A DNA stretch of 10,300 nucleotides. It comes from DASTCC01 sp035711465. Its GTDB lineage: Bacteria; Acidobacteriota; Vicinamibacteria; Vicinamibacterales; SCN-69-37. Every line of letters starts with the position of its first letter. Positions within the stretch are counted from its first letter, which is position 1. The stretch is taken from contig DASTCC010000537.1 in NCBI GenBank assembly GCA_035711465.1, positions 1-10,300 of the forward strand, read 5' to 3'. The notes below the pieces were generated by a model. The model was not told the DNA's origin and made no database searches. It saw only the letters and a list, made by a program, of their open reading frames with translations. The position numbers and the translations under genes were made by a program. This document shows, in pieces, positions 1 through 6,546 of this stretch.

Positions 1-432
1 GAGCCGACGTCGGGGCTCGATCCGATCGTCCGGCGCGAGTTCATCCAGACCGTGATCGGCGCCTACCAGGACGCCGATCCCGGGCGGCGCACGGTGTTCG
101 TGTCCACCCATCTCATCTCGGAGTTCGAGGGGCTGATCGACGAGTTCACGATCATCGATCAGGGCCGCGACGTGTTGACGCTCGACGCGGATGCCGCGCG
201 CGAGCGGTTTCAGCGCATCCACGCGCGCTTCGACGTGATCCCGGCGAACGTCGATCTCGGCGGGGCGGCGGTGCGGACGCGCGGCCGCGATCTCGAGATC
301 GTCGCCGACGGCCGATCGGCAGAGCTGATCGAGCGGCTGCGCGCGTGGGCGCCGGCGTCGGTCTCGACCGAGGCGCTCTCGCTCGAGGAGATCTTCGTCG
401 CCACGCTCGAACCCGGACGGAGCGCCGCATGA
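1..432 (+). CDS. ABC-2 type exporter ATP-binding protein, C-terminal part (5' end outside window)
   Basis: The last 143 residues of an ABC ATPase, which powers export of an unknown substrate through the membrane protein encoded next to it. The window opens at EPTSGLDP: the first codon is the catalytic glutamate of Walker B, followed by the D-loop (SGLD). The H-loop is VSTHLISE, with its histidine codon at 109-111. After the nucleotide-binding core comes a short C-terminal domain ending SLEEIFVATLE, the usual tail of ATPases that serve ABC-2 permeases. Walker A, the Q-loop and the LSGGQ signature must lie upstream. The TGA stop overlaps the ATG of the next gene (ATGA), so translation of the two is probably coupled. 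The family call is firm; the substrate cannot be read from the sequence. Confidence 0.93.
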   Translation, partial: EPTSGLDPIVRREFIQTVIGAYQDADPGRRTVFVSTHLISEFEGLIDEFTIIDQGRDVLTLDADAARERFQRIHARFDVIPANVDLGGAAVRTRGRDLEIVADGRSAELIERLRAWAPASVSTEALSLEEIFVATLEPGRSAA

Positions 433-2012
433 GGGCGTGGCGGGCGCTTCTCGTCAAGGAGAGCCGGGCGATCGCGCTGCCGGCCGCGGCGGCGGTTGCT
501 GCCGTCACGGCCGCCGGTGTGGTATCGAACGCGCGCAGCCTCGACCTGATCGCGATTCTCACGTACGCGATCGCGCCCATCGGCCTCGGCGCGCTCGTCG
601 TCGGACACGAGTTCACGCATCGCACGCTGGCGGCGCAGTTGACGCTGCCGGTGCGCCGCTGGCAGCTGCTCGCGGCCAAGAGCGTGGTGCTCGCGGCCGC
701 GCTGGTGGCGGTTGGCGCCGCCGCGCACTGGGCCGCCGAGTTTCGTTTTGGCCATGCCGGTTACGCCGCGCGGTTCGGCGCGGACGGGCATGGCGTCAAC
801 CTGTTGATCCTGCCGCTGGCGTGCGGGTTCTTTCTGGCGCCGGCCTTCACCATGCTCGCGAGGAGCACGCTGGCGGGCATCGTGTTCAGCGTGGCGGTCC
901 CGTTGGGATGCTGGACGTTCGGACAGGTGCTGAGCGGCTCGGAGCTCGCCGGGCAGCCCGCGGATCATCCGCTGGGGATGGCGCTCAGCGCCGGCTCGAT
1001 TCAGACGGCATTCGTGGTCGCCTGTGGACTCGGGACGCTGGGCATGTGGCTTGGATTTCAGCGGCTGTCGGCGATCGACAGCGACATCGGCCGACCGGCA
1101 GGGCGGCCGCTCACCCCCCCGACGCCCGAAGACGGTCGCGTCTGGACTCCGCCGATCCGCCGGCCCGTCTGGTGGCGGCTGCTGGCGAAGGAGATGCGAC
1201 TGCAGCGGATGACGATGGCGGTCGCCGTCCTCTATGCGATCGCCGTCGCCGTGCTGGTCAAGAACCAGGAACAATGGCCGGGCTTGTATCGCACGATGGC
1301 GGACGGCGTCACCTACCTGTACGCGTTGTTCGTCGCGGTGCTGGCCGGGTCGCTCGCGAGCGCCGAGGAGCGGCAGCTCGGCACGCTCGAGTGGCAGACG
1401 CTGCTGCCGATGGCGGCCTGGAAGCAGGGTCTCATCAAAGTGGCGACGACCTTCGCGATCGCGCTCGGCCTTGGTATCGGCGTTCCGTACGCCATGTCAG
1501 CGATGCTGTCGTCGTCGGAGCTGGTGTCGCTGATGGGCGGCCGCGAGCTGCCGGAGTTCCTCGCGGCTTCGGTCGTGATGACGATCGGCGGTTTCTACGT
1601 CTCCAGTCTCAGCTCCAGCGGCATCCGGGCGCTGATTCTGTCGTTTCCGCTGTTTGCCGGGGTCGCCTTCGTCGGCCTCCTGACGGTGACGGCGGCCGGC
1701 TTTGTCGCGTCGCGGCTGATCAGTCGTCAATCCGTGCAGTCACTGCTGCCCGAGATCGGCCGGCAGGAAATGGGCGTCATCACCGCGTGGGTCGCCCTGG
1801 GCTACGTGCTCGCGATCGGCGCGTTCCTCGGGTGGATCGTCACGCTTGCGATTGGCAACCACCATTCGGCGGAGCGCGGCAGCGCCCTGGTGCGGCGGCA
1901 ACTGGTCCGCATTGCCGCGGTGGTGATCAGCGCCGCGCTCCTGTCCGCAGTCGTCACGACGGCGCTCCAGGCGATGCGATACGGGTACCTCTTGCGCCTC
2001 GGCGTTCGTTGA
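429..2012 (+). CDS. ABC-2 type transporter permease, internally duplicated (two fused halves)
   Basis: A 527-residue integral membrane protein, the channel partner of the ATPase it overlaps by ATGA. The ATG at 429 is preferred over the in-frame codon at 345, which lies deep inside the ATPase gene; GGAG at 419-422 is well spaced for it. The chain reads as two half-permeases. Each starts with a short cytoplasmic helix (WRALLVKE at 4-11, WWRLLAKE at 248-255). Each then has a membrane span followed by an aligned 24-residue motif at 61-84 and 314-337, sharing E, T-L, Q, L-P, W and K at matching positions. About six hydrophobic spans follow from each half, separated by a proline-rich linker at about 222-247. 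Most ABC-2 permeases are half this size and dimerise, so this one may supply the whole membrane part alone. The substrate is unknown. Confidence 0.9.
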   Translation: MRAWRALLVKESRAIALPAAAAVAAVTAAGVVSNARSLDLIAILTYAIAPIGLGALVVGHEFTHRTLAAQLTLPVRRWQLLAAKSVVLAAALVAVGAAAHWAAEFRFGHAGYAARFGADGHGVNLLILPLACGFFLAPAFTMLARSTLAGIVFSVAVPLGCWTFGQVLSGSELAGQPADHPLGMALSAGSIQTAFVVACGLGTLGMWLGFQRLSAIDSDIGRPAGRPLTPPTPEDGRVWTPPIRRPVWWRLLAKEMRLQRMTMAVAVLYAIAVAVLVKNQEQWPGLYRTMADGVTYLYALFVAVLAGSLASAEERQLGTLEWQTLLPMAAWKQGLIKVATTFAIALGLGIGVPYAMSAMLSSSELVSLMGGRELPEFLAASVVMTIGGFYVSSLSSSGIRALILSFPLFAGVAFVGLLTVTAAGFVASRLISRQSVQSLLPEIGRQEMGVITAWVALGYVLAIGAFLGWIVTLAIGNHHSAERGSALVRRQLVRIAAVVISAALLSAVVTTALQAMRYGYLLRLGVR

Positions 2013-2060
2013 GGGCAGCGGGATTCAAGCTGTTCGCCTCCGGGCCGATTTGAGGAACGT

Positions 2061-2094
2061 CCGCCCGGCCGCCCGTCCATGGCGCGCCGGGCGG
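2061..2094 (+). other. GC-rich inverted repeat between the ABC operon and the EAL-HDOD gene
   Basis: Perfect 9-bp arms (CCGCCCGGC at 2061-2069, GCCGGGCGG at 2086-2094) around a 16-base loop. It lies in the 101-base gap after the permease and ends four bases before the AGGAG ribosome binding site of the next gene. It could be a terminator without a U-tract for the ABC operon, or a leader structure affecting access to the ribosome binding site. GC-rich DNA forms such repeats by chance, so confidence is low. I see no clear promoter in the gap. Confidence 0.3.
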
Positions 2095-2097
2095 GGC

Positions 2098-2102
2098 AGG
2101 AG
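2098..2102 (+). promoter_or_regulatory. Ribosome binding site (AGGAG) that decides the EAL-HDOD start
   Basis: AGGAG ends at 2102. A GTG codon at 2102 would overlap it and be unusable. The in-frame ATG at 2114, eleven bases downstream, is workable although slightly far. This supports the ATG over the GTG as the start. Confidence 0.6.
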
Positions 2103-2113
2103 TGCCGAGCCCG

Positions 2114-3388
2114 ATGTCAGCGCACAAGACTGCACAGCCCGGCGCGGCCGCCGCGCCGTCGGCGGCCGACCAGGACACCTTCGTCACGCGCCTTCCGATC
2201 CTCGACCGGCAGCGCCAGGTCGTAGGGTACGAGCTGCTGTTCCGGCCGCTCGAGGTCGGCGCGCGCGGGTTCGTGGCGCCCGATCAGACGAGCGCGCGCG
2301 TCATTTCCGATGCGATCGTCTCAATCGGCCTCGACGCCCTCACCAGCGGGCGGCGCGCCTTCGTCGGCATCAGCCGCCGGCTGCTCGTCGAGGGCATTCC
2401 GTCGGTGCTGCCGCCCGATCAAGTCGTGCTGGAGCTCGGCACCGATGTCGAAGCGGACGCTGAAGTGATCCAGGCGTGCCGCGAGTTCCGGCGATCGGGC
2501 TACGAGATCGCCGTCGACGACTTCATGCTCAACGAGTGGACGCGCGACCTGATTCCGCTCGCCAACTATCTCAAGGTCGATTTCACCACCGTCACCGATT
2601 CGGGCGATCGCCAGGCGATCGTCGCCGCGCGCGGACAGCGGGGGCCGTCGCTCATCGCCAAGCACGTCGAGACGTTCGAGACGTTCGACCTCGCGGTCAA
2701 GGAAGGCTTCACGTACTTTCAAGGGTTCTTCTTCGGCCGGCCGGTGATTCAGGAAGCGCGATCGGTGCCGACGCAGCAGCTCGGCAATCTGCGTCTGATG
2801 CGCGCGCTGCACGATCCGAACATCTCGGTCCATCAGCTCGAGGACCTGATCAAGCACGATGCGGGCCTCTGCTACCGCATCCTGCGCACCGTCAACAGCG
2901 CCGCGTTCGCGCAGCGGTCGACGATCGAGTCGATCCGGCAGGCGCTGATATTGCTCGGCCGCGACACGGTGAGCCGCTGGGCGGCGGTGTGGGTGTTCGC
3001 GGGCCTTGGCGGCGGCACGCAGTCCGAGCTGGTGCGGATGGCGACCGTCCGCGCCCGCTGCTGCGAGCTGCTCGGCCAGGCGACGGGCCGCGACGAGGCG
3101 GCTTCGGAAGGCTTCCTGGTCGGGATGTGCTCGCTGCTCGACGTCCTGCTCGAGTGCTCGATCGAAAAGGTGCTGGAACAACTGCCGCTGGCGCCCGAGA
3201 TGCGCGGAGCGCTCCTCGGCGAGGACAACGCGTGCCGCCGGCGCCTCGAATGCGTGATTGCCTATGAGAGCGGCGACTGGATGCGCGCCCTCGAGCTCGC
3301 CGAACGCGCCCAGATCGACCCGCTCAAGCTGCGCTCGGCGCACGCCGAGGCGCTGCGCTGGGTCGAGACGCTGACGCACGAGAAGTAG
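2114..3388 (+). CDS. EAL-HDOD signalling protein (YuxH-type), EAL site degenerate
   Basis: A 424-residue cytoplasmic protein with no signal peptide or membrane span. An EAL (cyclic-di-GMP phosphodiesterase-type) domain spans about 23-212 and an HDOD domain about 220-415, the order of the YuxH-like family. HDOD domains are non-enzymatic relatives of HD hydrolases, often found in signalling proteins. The EAL domain keeps E40 (YELLFRP), E107, the D135-D136 pair, K154 (LKVD), E186 and Q203 (YFQGFFF). The position normally Asn in the 'N-x-S' strand is Gly85 (FVGIS). The first Glu of the usual AExVET motif is Lys183 (AKHVET). With these two residues lost, hydrolysis is unlikely and a role in binding or protein contact is more plausible. 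It appears to be a single-gene unit, separated by 101 bases upstream and ending in a hairpin. The domain call is strong; inactivity is inferred. Confidence 0.92.
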   Translation: MSAHKTAQPGAAAAPSAADQDTFVTRLPILDRQRQVVGYELLFRPLEVGARGFVAPDQTSARVISDAIVSIGLDALTSGRRAFVGISRRLLVEGIPSVLPPDQVVLELGTDVEADAEVIQACREFRRSGYEIAVDDFMLNEWTRDLIPLANYLKVDFTTVTDSGDRQAIVAARGQRGPSLIAKHVETFETFDLAVKEGFTYFQGFFFGRPVIQEARSVPTQQLGNLRLMRALHDPNISVHQLEDLIKHDAGLCYRILRTVNSAAFAQRSTIESIRQALILLGRDTVSRWAAVWVFAGLGGGTQSELVRMATVRARCCELLGQATGRDEAASEGFLVGMCSLLDVLLECSIEKVLEQLPLAPEMRGALLGEDNACRRRLECVIAYESGDWMRALELAERAQIDPLKLRSAHAEALRWVETLTHEK

Positions 3389-3416
3389 TTCGAGCCTTCG
3401 GCTCGAACTACTCTCG
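3379..3416 (+). terminator. Strong hairpin overlapping the stop codon of the EAL-HDOD gene, putative terminator
   Basis: A 13-bp perfect stem (3384-3396 with 3400-3412, loop TTC) extended by four more pairs (3379-3382 with 3413-3416) across one bulged A at 3383. The TAG stop at 3386-3388 lies inside the left arm. No T-run follows (CTCGGCCCC), so it is not a textbook intrinsic terminator. It could stop transcription in both directions, protect the 3' end of the mRNA, or be a copy of a dispersed palindromic repeat. The hairpin is seen directly; its role is inferred. Confidence 0.6.
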
Positions 3417-3444
3417 GCCCCAAGCCGCGAGCCAACTGTAGCCA

Positions 3445-3472
3445 TTGACAATATATCCATACCGGATATAGT
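3445..3472 (+). promoter_or_regulatory. Sigma-70-type promoter of the padR-permease unit, predicted leaderless
   Basis: A perfect -35 box TTGACA at 3445-3450, a 16-base spacer, and a -10 box TATAGT at 3467-3472 (five of six to TATAAT). It sits in a short AT-rich island in otherwise GC-rich DNA. Counting seven bases on from the -10 box places +1 at about 3479, which is the A of the padR ATG. No Shine-Dalgarno sequence precedes that ATG. The transcript is therefore expected to be leaderless. Confidence 0.75.
3452..3470 (+). promoter_or_regulatory. Perfect inverted repeat in the promoter, putative PadR operator
   Basis: TATATCC at 3452-3458 and GGATATA at 3464-3470 are exact reverse complements separated by five bases. 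The repeat fills the spacer and covers four of the six -10 bases, where a dimeric repressor would block RNA polymerase. PadR proteins bind palindromic AT-containing sites and commonly repress their own promoters. The adjacent padR gene is the natural candidate binder, giving autoregulation of padR and the coupled permease. The palindrome is observed; binding is inferred. Confidence 0.65.
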
Positions 3473-3478
3473 CAACGC

Positions 3479-3838
3479 ATGGTCCGTGACGACACGCCCG
3501 AGTCGCTGCTGCCGCTGCCGACGGCGACCTTTCACATCCTCATGGCCCTCGCCGACGAAGACCGCCATGGCTACGCGATCATTCAGGACGTCGCCGAGCG
3601 GACCGGGGGCGCGCTCCGGCTCAGCGCCGGCACGCTCTATCGATCGATCCAGCGGCTGCTCGAGCAGGGGTTGATTGTCGAAACCCACGATCGGCCGGCG
3701 CCGGAGTTCGACGACGAGCGGCGGCGGTACTACCGGCTCACGAAGTTCGGCACGGCGGTGGCCGAGGCCGAGACGCGGCGGTTGTCGCAGCTCGTGAAGC
3801 TCGCGCGCGCCCGGGGTCTGGCGACGGGGCGAGCGTGA
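3479..3838 (+). CDS. PadR-family transcriptional regulator
   Basis: A 119-residue winged helix-turn-helix regulator of the short PadR type found next to Acidobacterial permeases. The N-terminal helix carries LADEDRHGYAI (24-34), with the HGY typical of the family. The recognition helix is GTLYRSIQRLLEQGLI (51-66). The wing is the basic, acidic-flanked DDERRRYYRLTKFG (78-91). A last helix at about 90-112 should form the dimer interface. There is no separate ligand-binding domain. The ATG start matches the predicted +1, and nothing better lies upstream. Its TGA shares one base with the ATG of the permease (TGATG), so the two are co-transcribed and probably translationally coupled. It likely represses this unit through the inverted repeat in the promoter; the inducing signal is unknown. 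Confidence 0.93.
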   Translation: MVRDDTPESLLPLPTATFHILMALADEDRHGYAIIQDVAERTGGALRLSAGTLYRSIQRLLEQGLIVETHDRPAPEFDDERRRYYRLTKFGTAVAEAETRRLSQLVKLARARGLATGRA

Positions 3839-6420
3839 TGGCGTTCTATCGGCTGCTGCTGCGCCTCTATCCAAAGTCCTTTCGTGACGAGTACGGCCGC
3901 GAGATGCTGGCCATCTTCGCGTTGCGGTGGCGCGGGGCCGGCGTCGTCGGACGGCTGGCGCTGCTGATCGGCGCCGCAGTGGAAGTGGGCGTCAACGCGC
4001 TCGCGGTGCACATCGATCTCGCGCGTCAGGATCTGCGTCACTTCCTGCGCACGCTGCGCCGGACGCCCGGCTTCGCCATCACCGCCGTGCTCATCATGGC
4101 GCTCGGCGTCGGCGCGACCACGGCGGTCTTCTCGGTCGCCGACTACGTCATGCTGCGGCCGCTGCCATTTCCGGCCTCTCACGAGCTCGTACGAATCTGG
4201 GAGACCCGTCCCGGCTACGGCCAGATGGAGCTCTCGCCGGCGACCTATCGCGACTGGCGCGCCCGGCAGACGTCGCTCGCCGCGCTCGGCGCGTACACGA
4301 GCATGGAAGCCAACTTCGCGGACGGCGGCGATCCGGTTCGCCTCGATGGCGCTGCTGTCACCGCCAGCACGTTCGCCGCACTCCAGGTCGCGCCGGTCGT
4401 CGGGCGCGTGTTCGTCGCTGACGACGAAATCCCGAACGGGCCGCGCCGCGTGATGCTCGGCGACGAGCTCTGGCAATCGCGCTTCGGCGGCGCCGCGTCG
4501 GTGATCGGCCGGCAGGTGCGGCTCGACGGCGAGTTGTTCGAGATCGTCGGCGTGATGCCGCCGAGCTTCCGCTTTCCGGACCGCCGGGTGCGCTACTGGG
4601 TGCCGCTGGCGCTCCCGGAGTCGGCCTACACGGATCGCAACGACAACTTCCTGCTCGCGATCGGACGCCTCGAGCCCGGCATCGACGAGGCCCGCGCCCG
4701 CGCCGAGTTCCAGCGCATCGCCGCCGACCTCGAGCGCGAGCACCCGGCCGAAAACAAGCAGGCCGGCGCCAACCTCTACCTGCTGCGGCAGGGCTACTCG
4801 GCGAGCGCGCGCACGATCATCGCCGTGCTGGGCGGCGCCGCTTTCTGCCTGCTGCTCATCGCATGCGTGAACCTCGCCAATCTGCTGCTCGCGCGAGGAC
4901 TGCACCGGCGCCGCGAGCTCGTCGTGCGCTCGGCGCTCGGCGCCGGCCGCGATCGTCTGCGCCGGCAGCTCGCGACCGAGACGTTGACGCTCTCCGCGCT
5001 CGGCGGCGGCCTCGGCGTGTTCATCGCATCCACGACCGTGCCGCTCCTCGCGCGGCTGACGCCGATGGCGCTGCCGATGGACGGCGTGCCCGCGGTCGAT
5101 GCGCGCGTGATGGCGTTCGCGATCGCGATCACCATGGTGACCGGTCTCTCGATCGGGCTCGCGCCGCTGGTCGGCATGCGGCGGGCGAGCTTTGTCGAGT
5201 TGCGCGACGGTGGGCGCGGAGGCGGCGGCGCGCGCGAATCGCTGCGCGGCGCCCTGGTCGTCGCCGGCATCGTCTGCGCCGTCGTGCTGCTCACCGGCAC
5301 GGGGCTGCTGCTCCGGGCGCTGTGGAGGATTCAGGACGTCTCGCCCGGATTCGATCCGCGGGGCGTGCTGACCCTCCAGACCGCGCTGCCGATGCCCTCG
5401 TATGTCGAAACCGCCAGGCGCGTGCGCTGGTATCGCGACGTCGTCGACGGCGTGAAGGCGATTCCGGGCGTAACCGATGCCGCGTACATCAGCTTTCTGC
5501 CGATGACGATGCGCGGCGGCATCTGGCCGGTGGTGATGGCGGGTGACGAGGTGGCGCGATCGCAGGGACAGGTTGCGAGCCTGCGCTACGTCACGCCGGG
5601 GTTCTTCGACACGCTCCGCATCCCGATCGTTCAGGGACGCGACCTCACCGATCGCGACACCGCCGATCGGCCCTACGTCGCCGTGGTCAGCCGGTCGCTC
5701 GCCGAGCGCTACTGGCCGGGCGAACCGGCCATCGGCAGGCGGTTCACGTTCGCCTTTGCGGATCGCGAGATCGTCGGCATCGTCAACGACATCCGCGTGC
5801 GCGGTCTGGAGAGCGAGAGTGAGCCGCAGGTTTACGTGCCGGCCGCGCAGGTGCCGGACGGCGTGCTGGCGTTCTACGCGCCGAAGGACCTCGCGATTCG
5901 CGTCGGGACGGGCGACCCGGCATCGGTCCTGCCGGCCGTACGCGAGGTCGTCCGGCAGCTCGATCCCGACCAGCCGATATCCGACGTTCGGCTGCTCAGC
6001 GATGTCGTCGCCGACGACACAGGGGCGCGCGCGGTCCAGCTGCGCGTGATCTCGCTGTTCGCCATCGTCGCGCTGCTGCTCGCCGGCATTGGTCTCCATG
6101 GCCTCCAGGCGTTCGCGGTCTCGCAGCGCCAGCGCGAGATCGGCGTGCGAATGACGCTCGGCGCGACCCGCGCGGAGATTCTGCGTATGGTGCTGGGTCG
6201 CGCGGCGCGCCTGGCCGTCGCGGGGATCGTGCCCGGGGTTCTGCTGGCGCTCGCCGCGGGCCGCGCGCTGGAATCCCTGCTCGCGGGCGTCCCGGCGGCC
6301 GATCCGACGACGCTGACCGTGGTCGTCTCGGCGGTGGCCCTGACGACGGTGGCCGGGACGGCGGCGCCAGCGATCCGGGCGACGCGCGTCGATCCGGCGA
6401 TCGCCGTCCGCGCCGAATGA
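3838..6420 (+). CDS. ADOP-family (duplicated orphan) FtsX/MacB-type permease with N-terminal prefix domain
   Basis: An 860-residue inner-membrane protein. Residues 1-60 form the small prefix seen on these permeases (YRLLLRLYPKSFRDEYG). The rest is a duplicated FtsX/MacB unit. The first unit has a span at about 79-104 after the hallmark RRTPGFA, a large periplasmic MacB-like domain (105-322), and three spans (about 325-353, 386-406, 424-446). The second has a span at about 471-494, a periplasmic domain (495-732), and three spans (735-757, 791-811, 825-845). The cytoplasmic motif repeats as RRRELVVRSALGAGR (357-371) and RQREIGVRMTLGATR (764-778). Such permeases usually work with an ATPase in mechanotransmission or export, but no dedicated ATPase gene adjoins it. 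The ATG at 3838 is chosen over the GTG three bases upstream. The family is firm; the physiological role is unknown. Confidence 0.93.
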   Translation: MAFYRLLLRLYPKSFRDEYGREMLAIFALRWRGAGVVGRLALLIGAAVEVGVNALAVHIDLARQDLRHFLRTLRRTPGFAITAVLIMALGVGATTAVFSVADYVMLRPLPFPASHELVRIWETRPGYGQMELSPATYRDWRARQTSLAALGAYTSMEANFADGGDPVRLDGAAVTASTFAALQVAPVVGRVFVADDEIPNGPRRVMLGDELWQSRFGGAASVIGRQVRLDGELFEIVGVMPPSFRFPDRRVRYWVPLALPESAYTDRNDNFLLAIGRLEPGIDEARARAEFQRIAADLEREHPAENKQAGANLYLLRQGYSASARTIIAVLGGAAFCLLLIACVNLANLLLARGLHRRRELVVRSALGAGRDRLRRQLATETLTLSALGGGLGVFIASTTVPLLARLTPMALPMDGVPAVDARVMAFAIAITMVTGLSIGLAPLVGMRRASFVELRDGGRGGGGARESLRGALVVAGIVCAVVLLTGTGLLLRALWRIQDVSPGFDPRGVLTLQTALPMPSYVETARRVRWYRDVVDGVKAIPGVTDAAYISFLPMTMRGGIWPVVMAGDEVARSQGQVASLRYVTPGFFDTLRIPIVQGRDLTDRDTADRPYVAVVSRSLAERYWPGEPAIGRRFTFAFADREIVGIVNDIRVRGLESESEPQVYVPAAQVPDGVLAFYAPKDLAIRVGTGDPASVLPAVREVVRQLDPDQPISDVRLLSDVVADDTGARAVQLRVISLFAIVALLLAGIGLHGLQAFAVSQRQREIGVRMTLGATRAEILRMVLGRAARLAVAGIVPGVLLALAAGRALESLLAGVPAADPTTLTVVVSAVALTTVAGTAAPAIRATRVDPAIAVRAE

Positions 6421-6475
6421 GGACGTGTCGCCCTGCGGGGACGGATCGTCGACCGGAAATCATCACGTCGTCCAA

Positions 6476-6497
6476 CCGGGACGAATCGCCGTCCTGG
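6476..6497 (+). terminator. Weak hairpin downstream of the permease gene, possible terminator
   Basis: CCGGGACG at 6476-6483 and CGTCCTGG at 6490-6497 can form eight RNA pairs, including one G-U, around a six-base loop. The tail is only mildly T-rich (CTTGCTTTA about eight bases on). It lies in the 126-base gap between the permease and the exported protein genes and overlaps the candidate sigma-54 element by three bases. It may end the padR-permease transcript, but the call is weak. Confidence 0.25.
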
Positions 6498-6510
6498 TGA
6501 CGAACTTGCT
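6495..6510 (+). promoter_or_regulatory. Candidate sigma-54 (-24/-12) promoter of the exported VWFA-like pair
   Basis: TGG at 6495-6497 and TTGCT at 6506-6510 have the exact spacing of the -24/-12 consensus (TGGCACG-N4-TTGCW), with both invariant dinucleotides GG and GC present. The middle bases do not match the consensus. Transcription would start near 6521, leaving a leader of about 26 bases that includes the ribosome binding site. No good sigma-70 pair is visible in the same gap. With only the core matching, chance occurrence is possible. Confidence 0.35.
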
Positions 6511-6536
6511 TTAGACTCCCGGAATCGGATTGCGAC

Positions 6537-6542
6537 GGGAGG
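6537..6542 (+). promoter_or_regulatory. Strong ribosome binding site (GGGAGG) fixing a GTG start
   Basis: GGGAGG ends four bases before the GTG at 6547. It is the best Shine-Dalgarno match in the window and supports this GTG over the next in-frame GTG at 6568. Starting at 6547 also gives a proper signal peptide with a basic N-terminal region. Confidence 0.7.
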
Positions 6543-6546
6543 TTGG

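Noticed and set aside
345..428. Upstream in-frame start for the ABC-2 permease
   Set aside because: It would add 28 charged residues lying inside the ATPase gene. The ATG at 429 has a ribosome binding site and the usual ATGA overlap.
437..2053. Second + strand open frame of 538 residues over the permease gene
   Set aside because: It is Arg/Ala/Gly-rich without membrane spans or motifs; the alternative frame encodes a clear ABC-2 permease coupled by ATGA to its ATPase.
3730..6099. Minus-strand open frame of 789 residues opposite the ADOP permease
   Set aside because: The translation is low-complexity R/A/D/H/E with no family motif, and the + strand has a complete recognised permease. High third-position GC in the real gene creates long antisense frames.
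6425..6441. Small hairpin just after the permease stop codon
   Set aside because: Only six pairs with a bulge and no T-run; expected by chance at this GC content.
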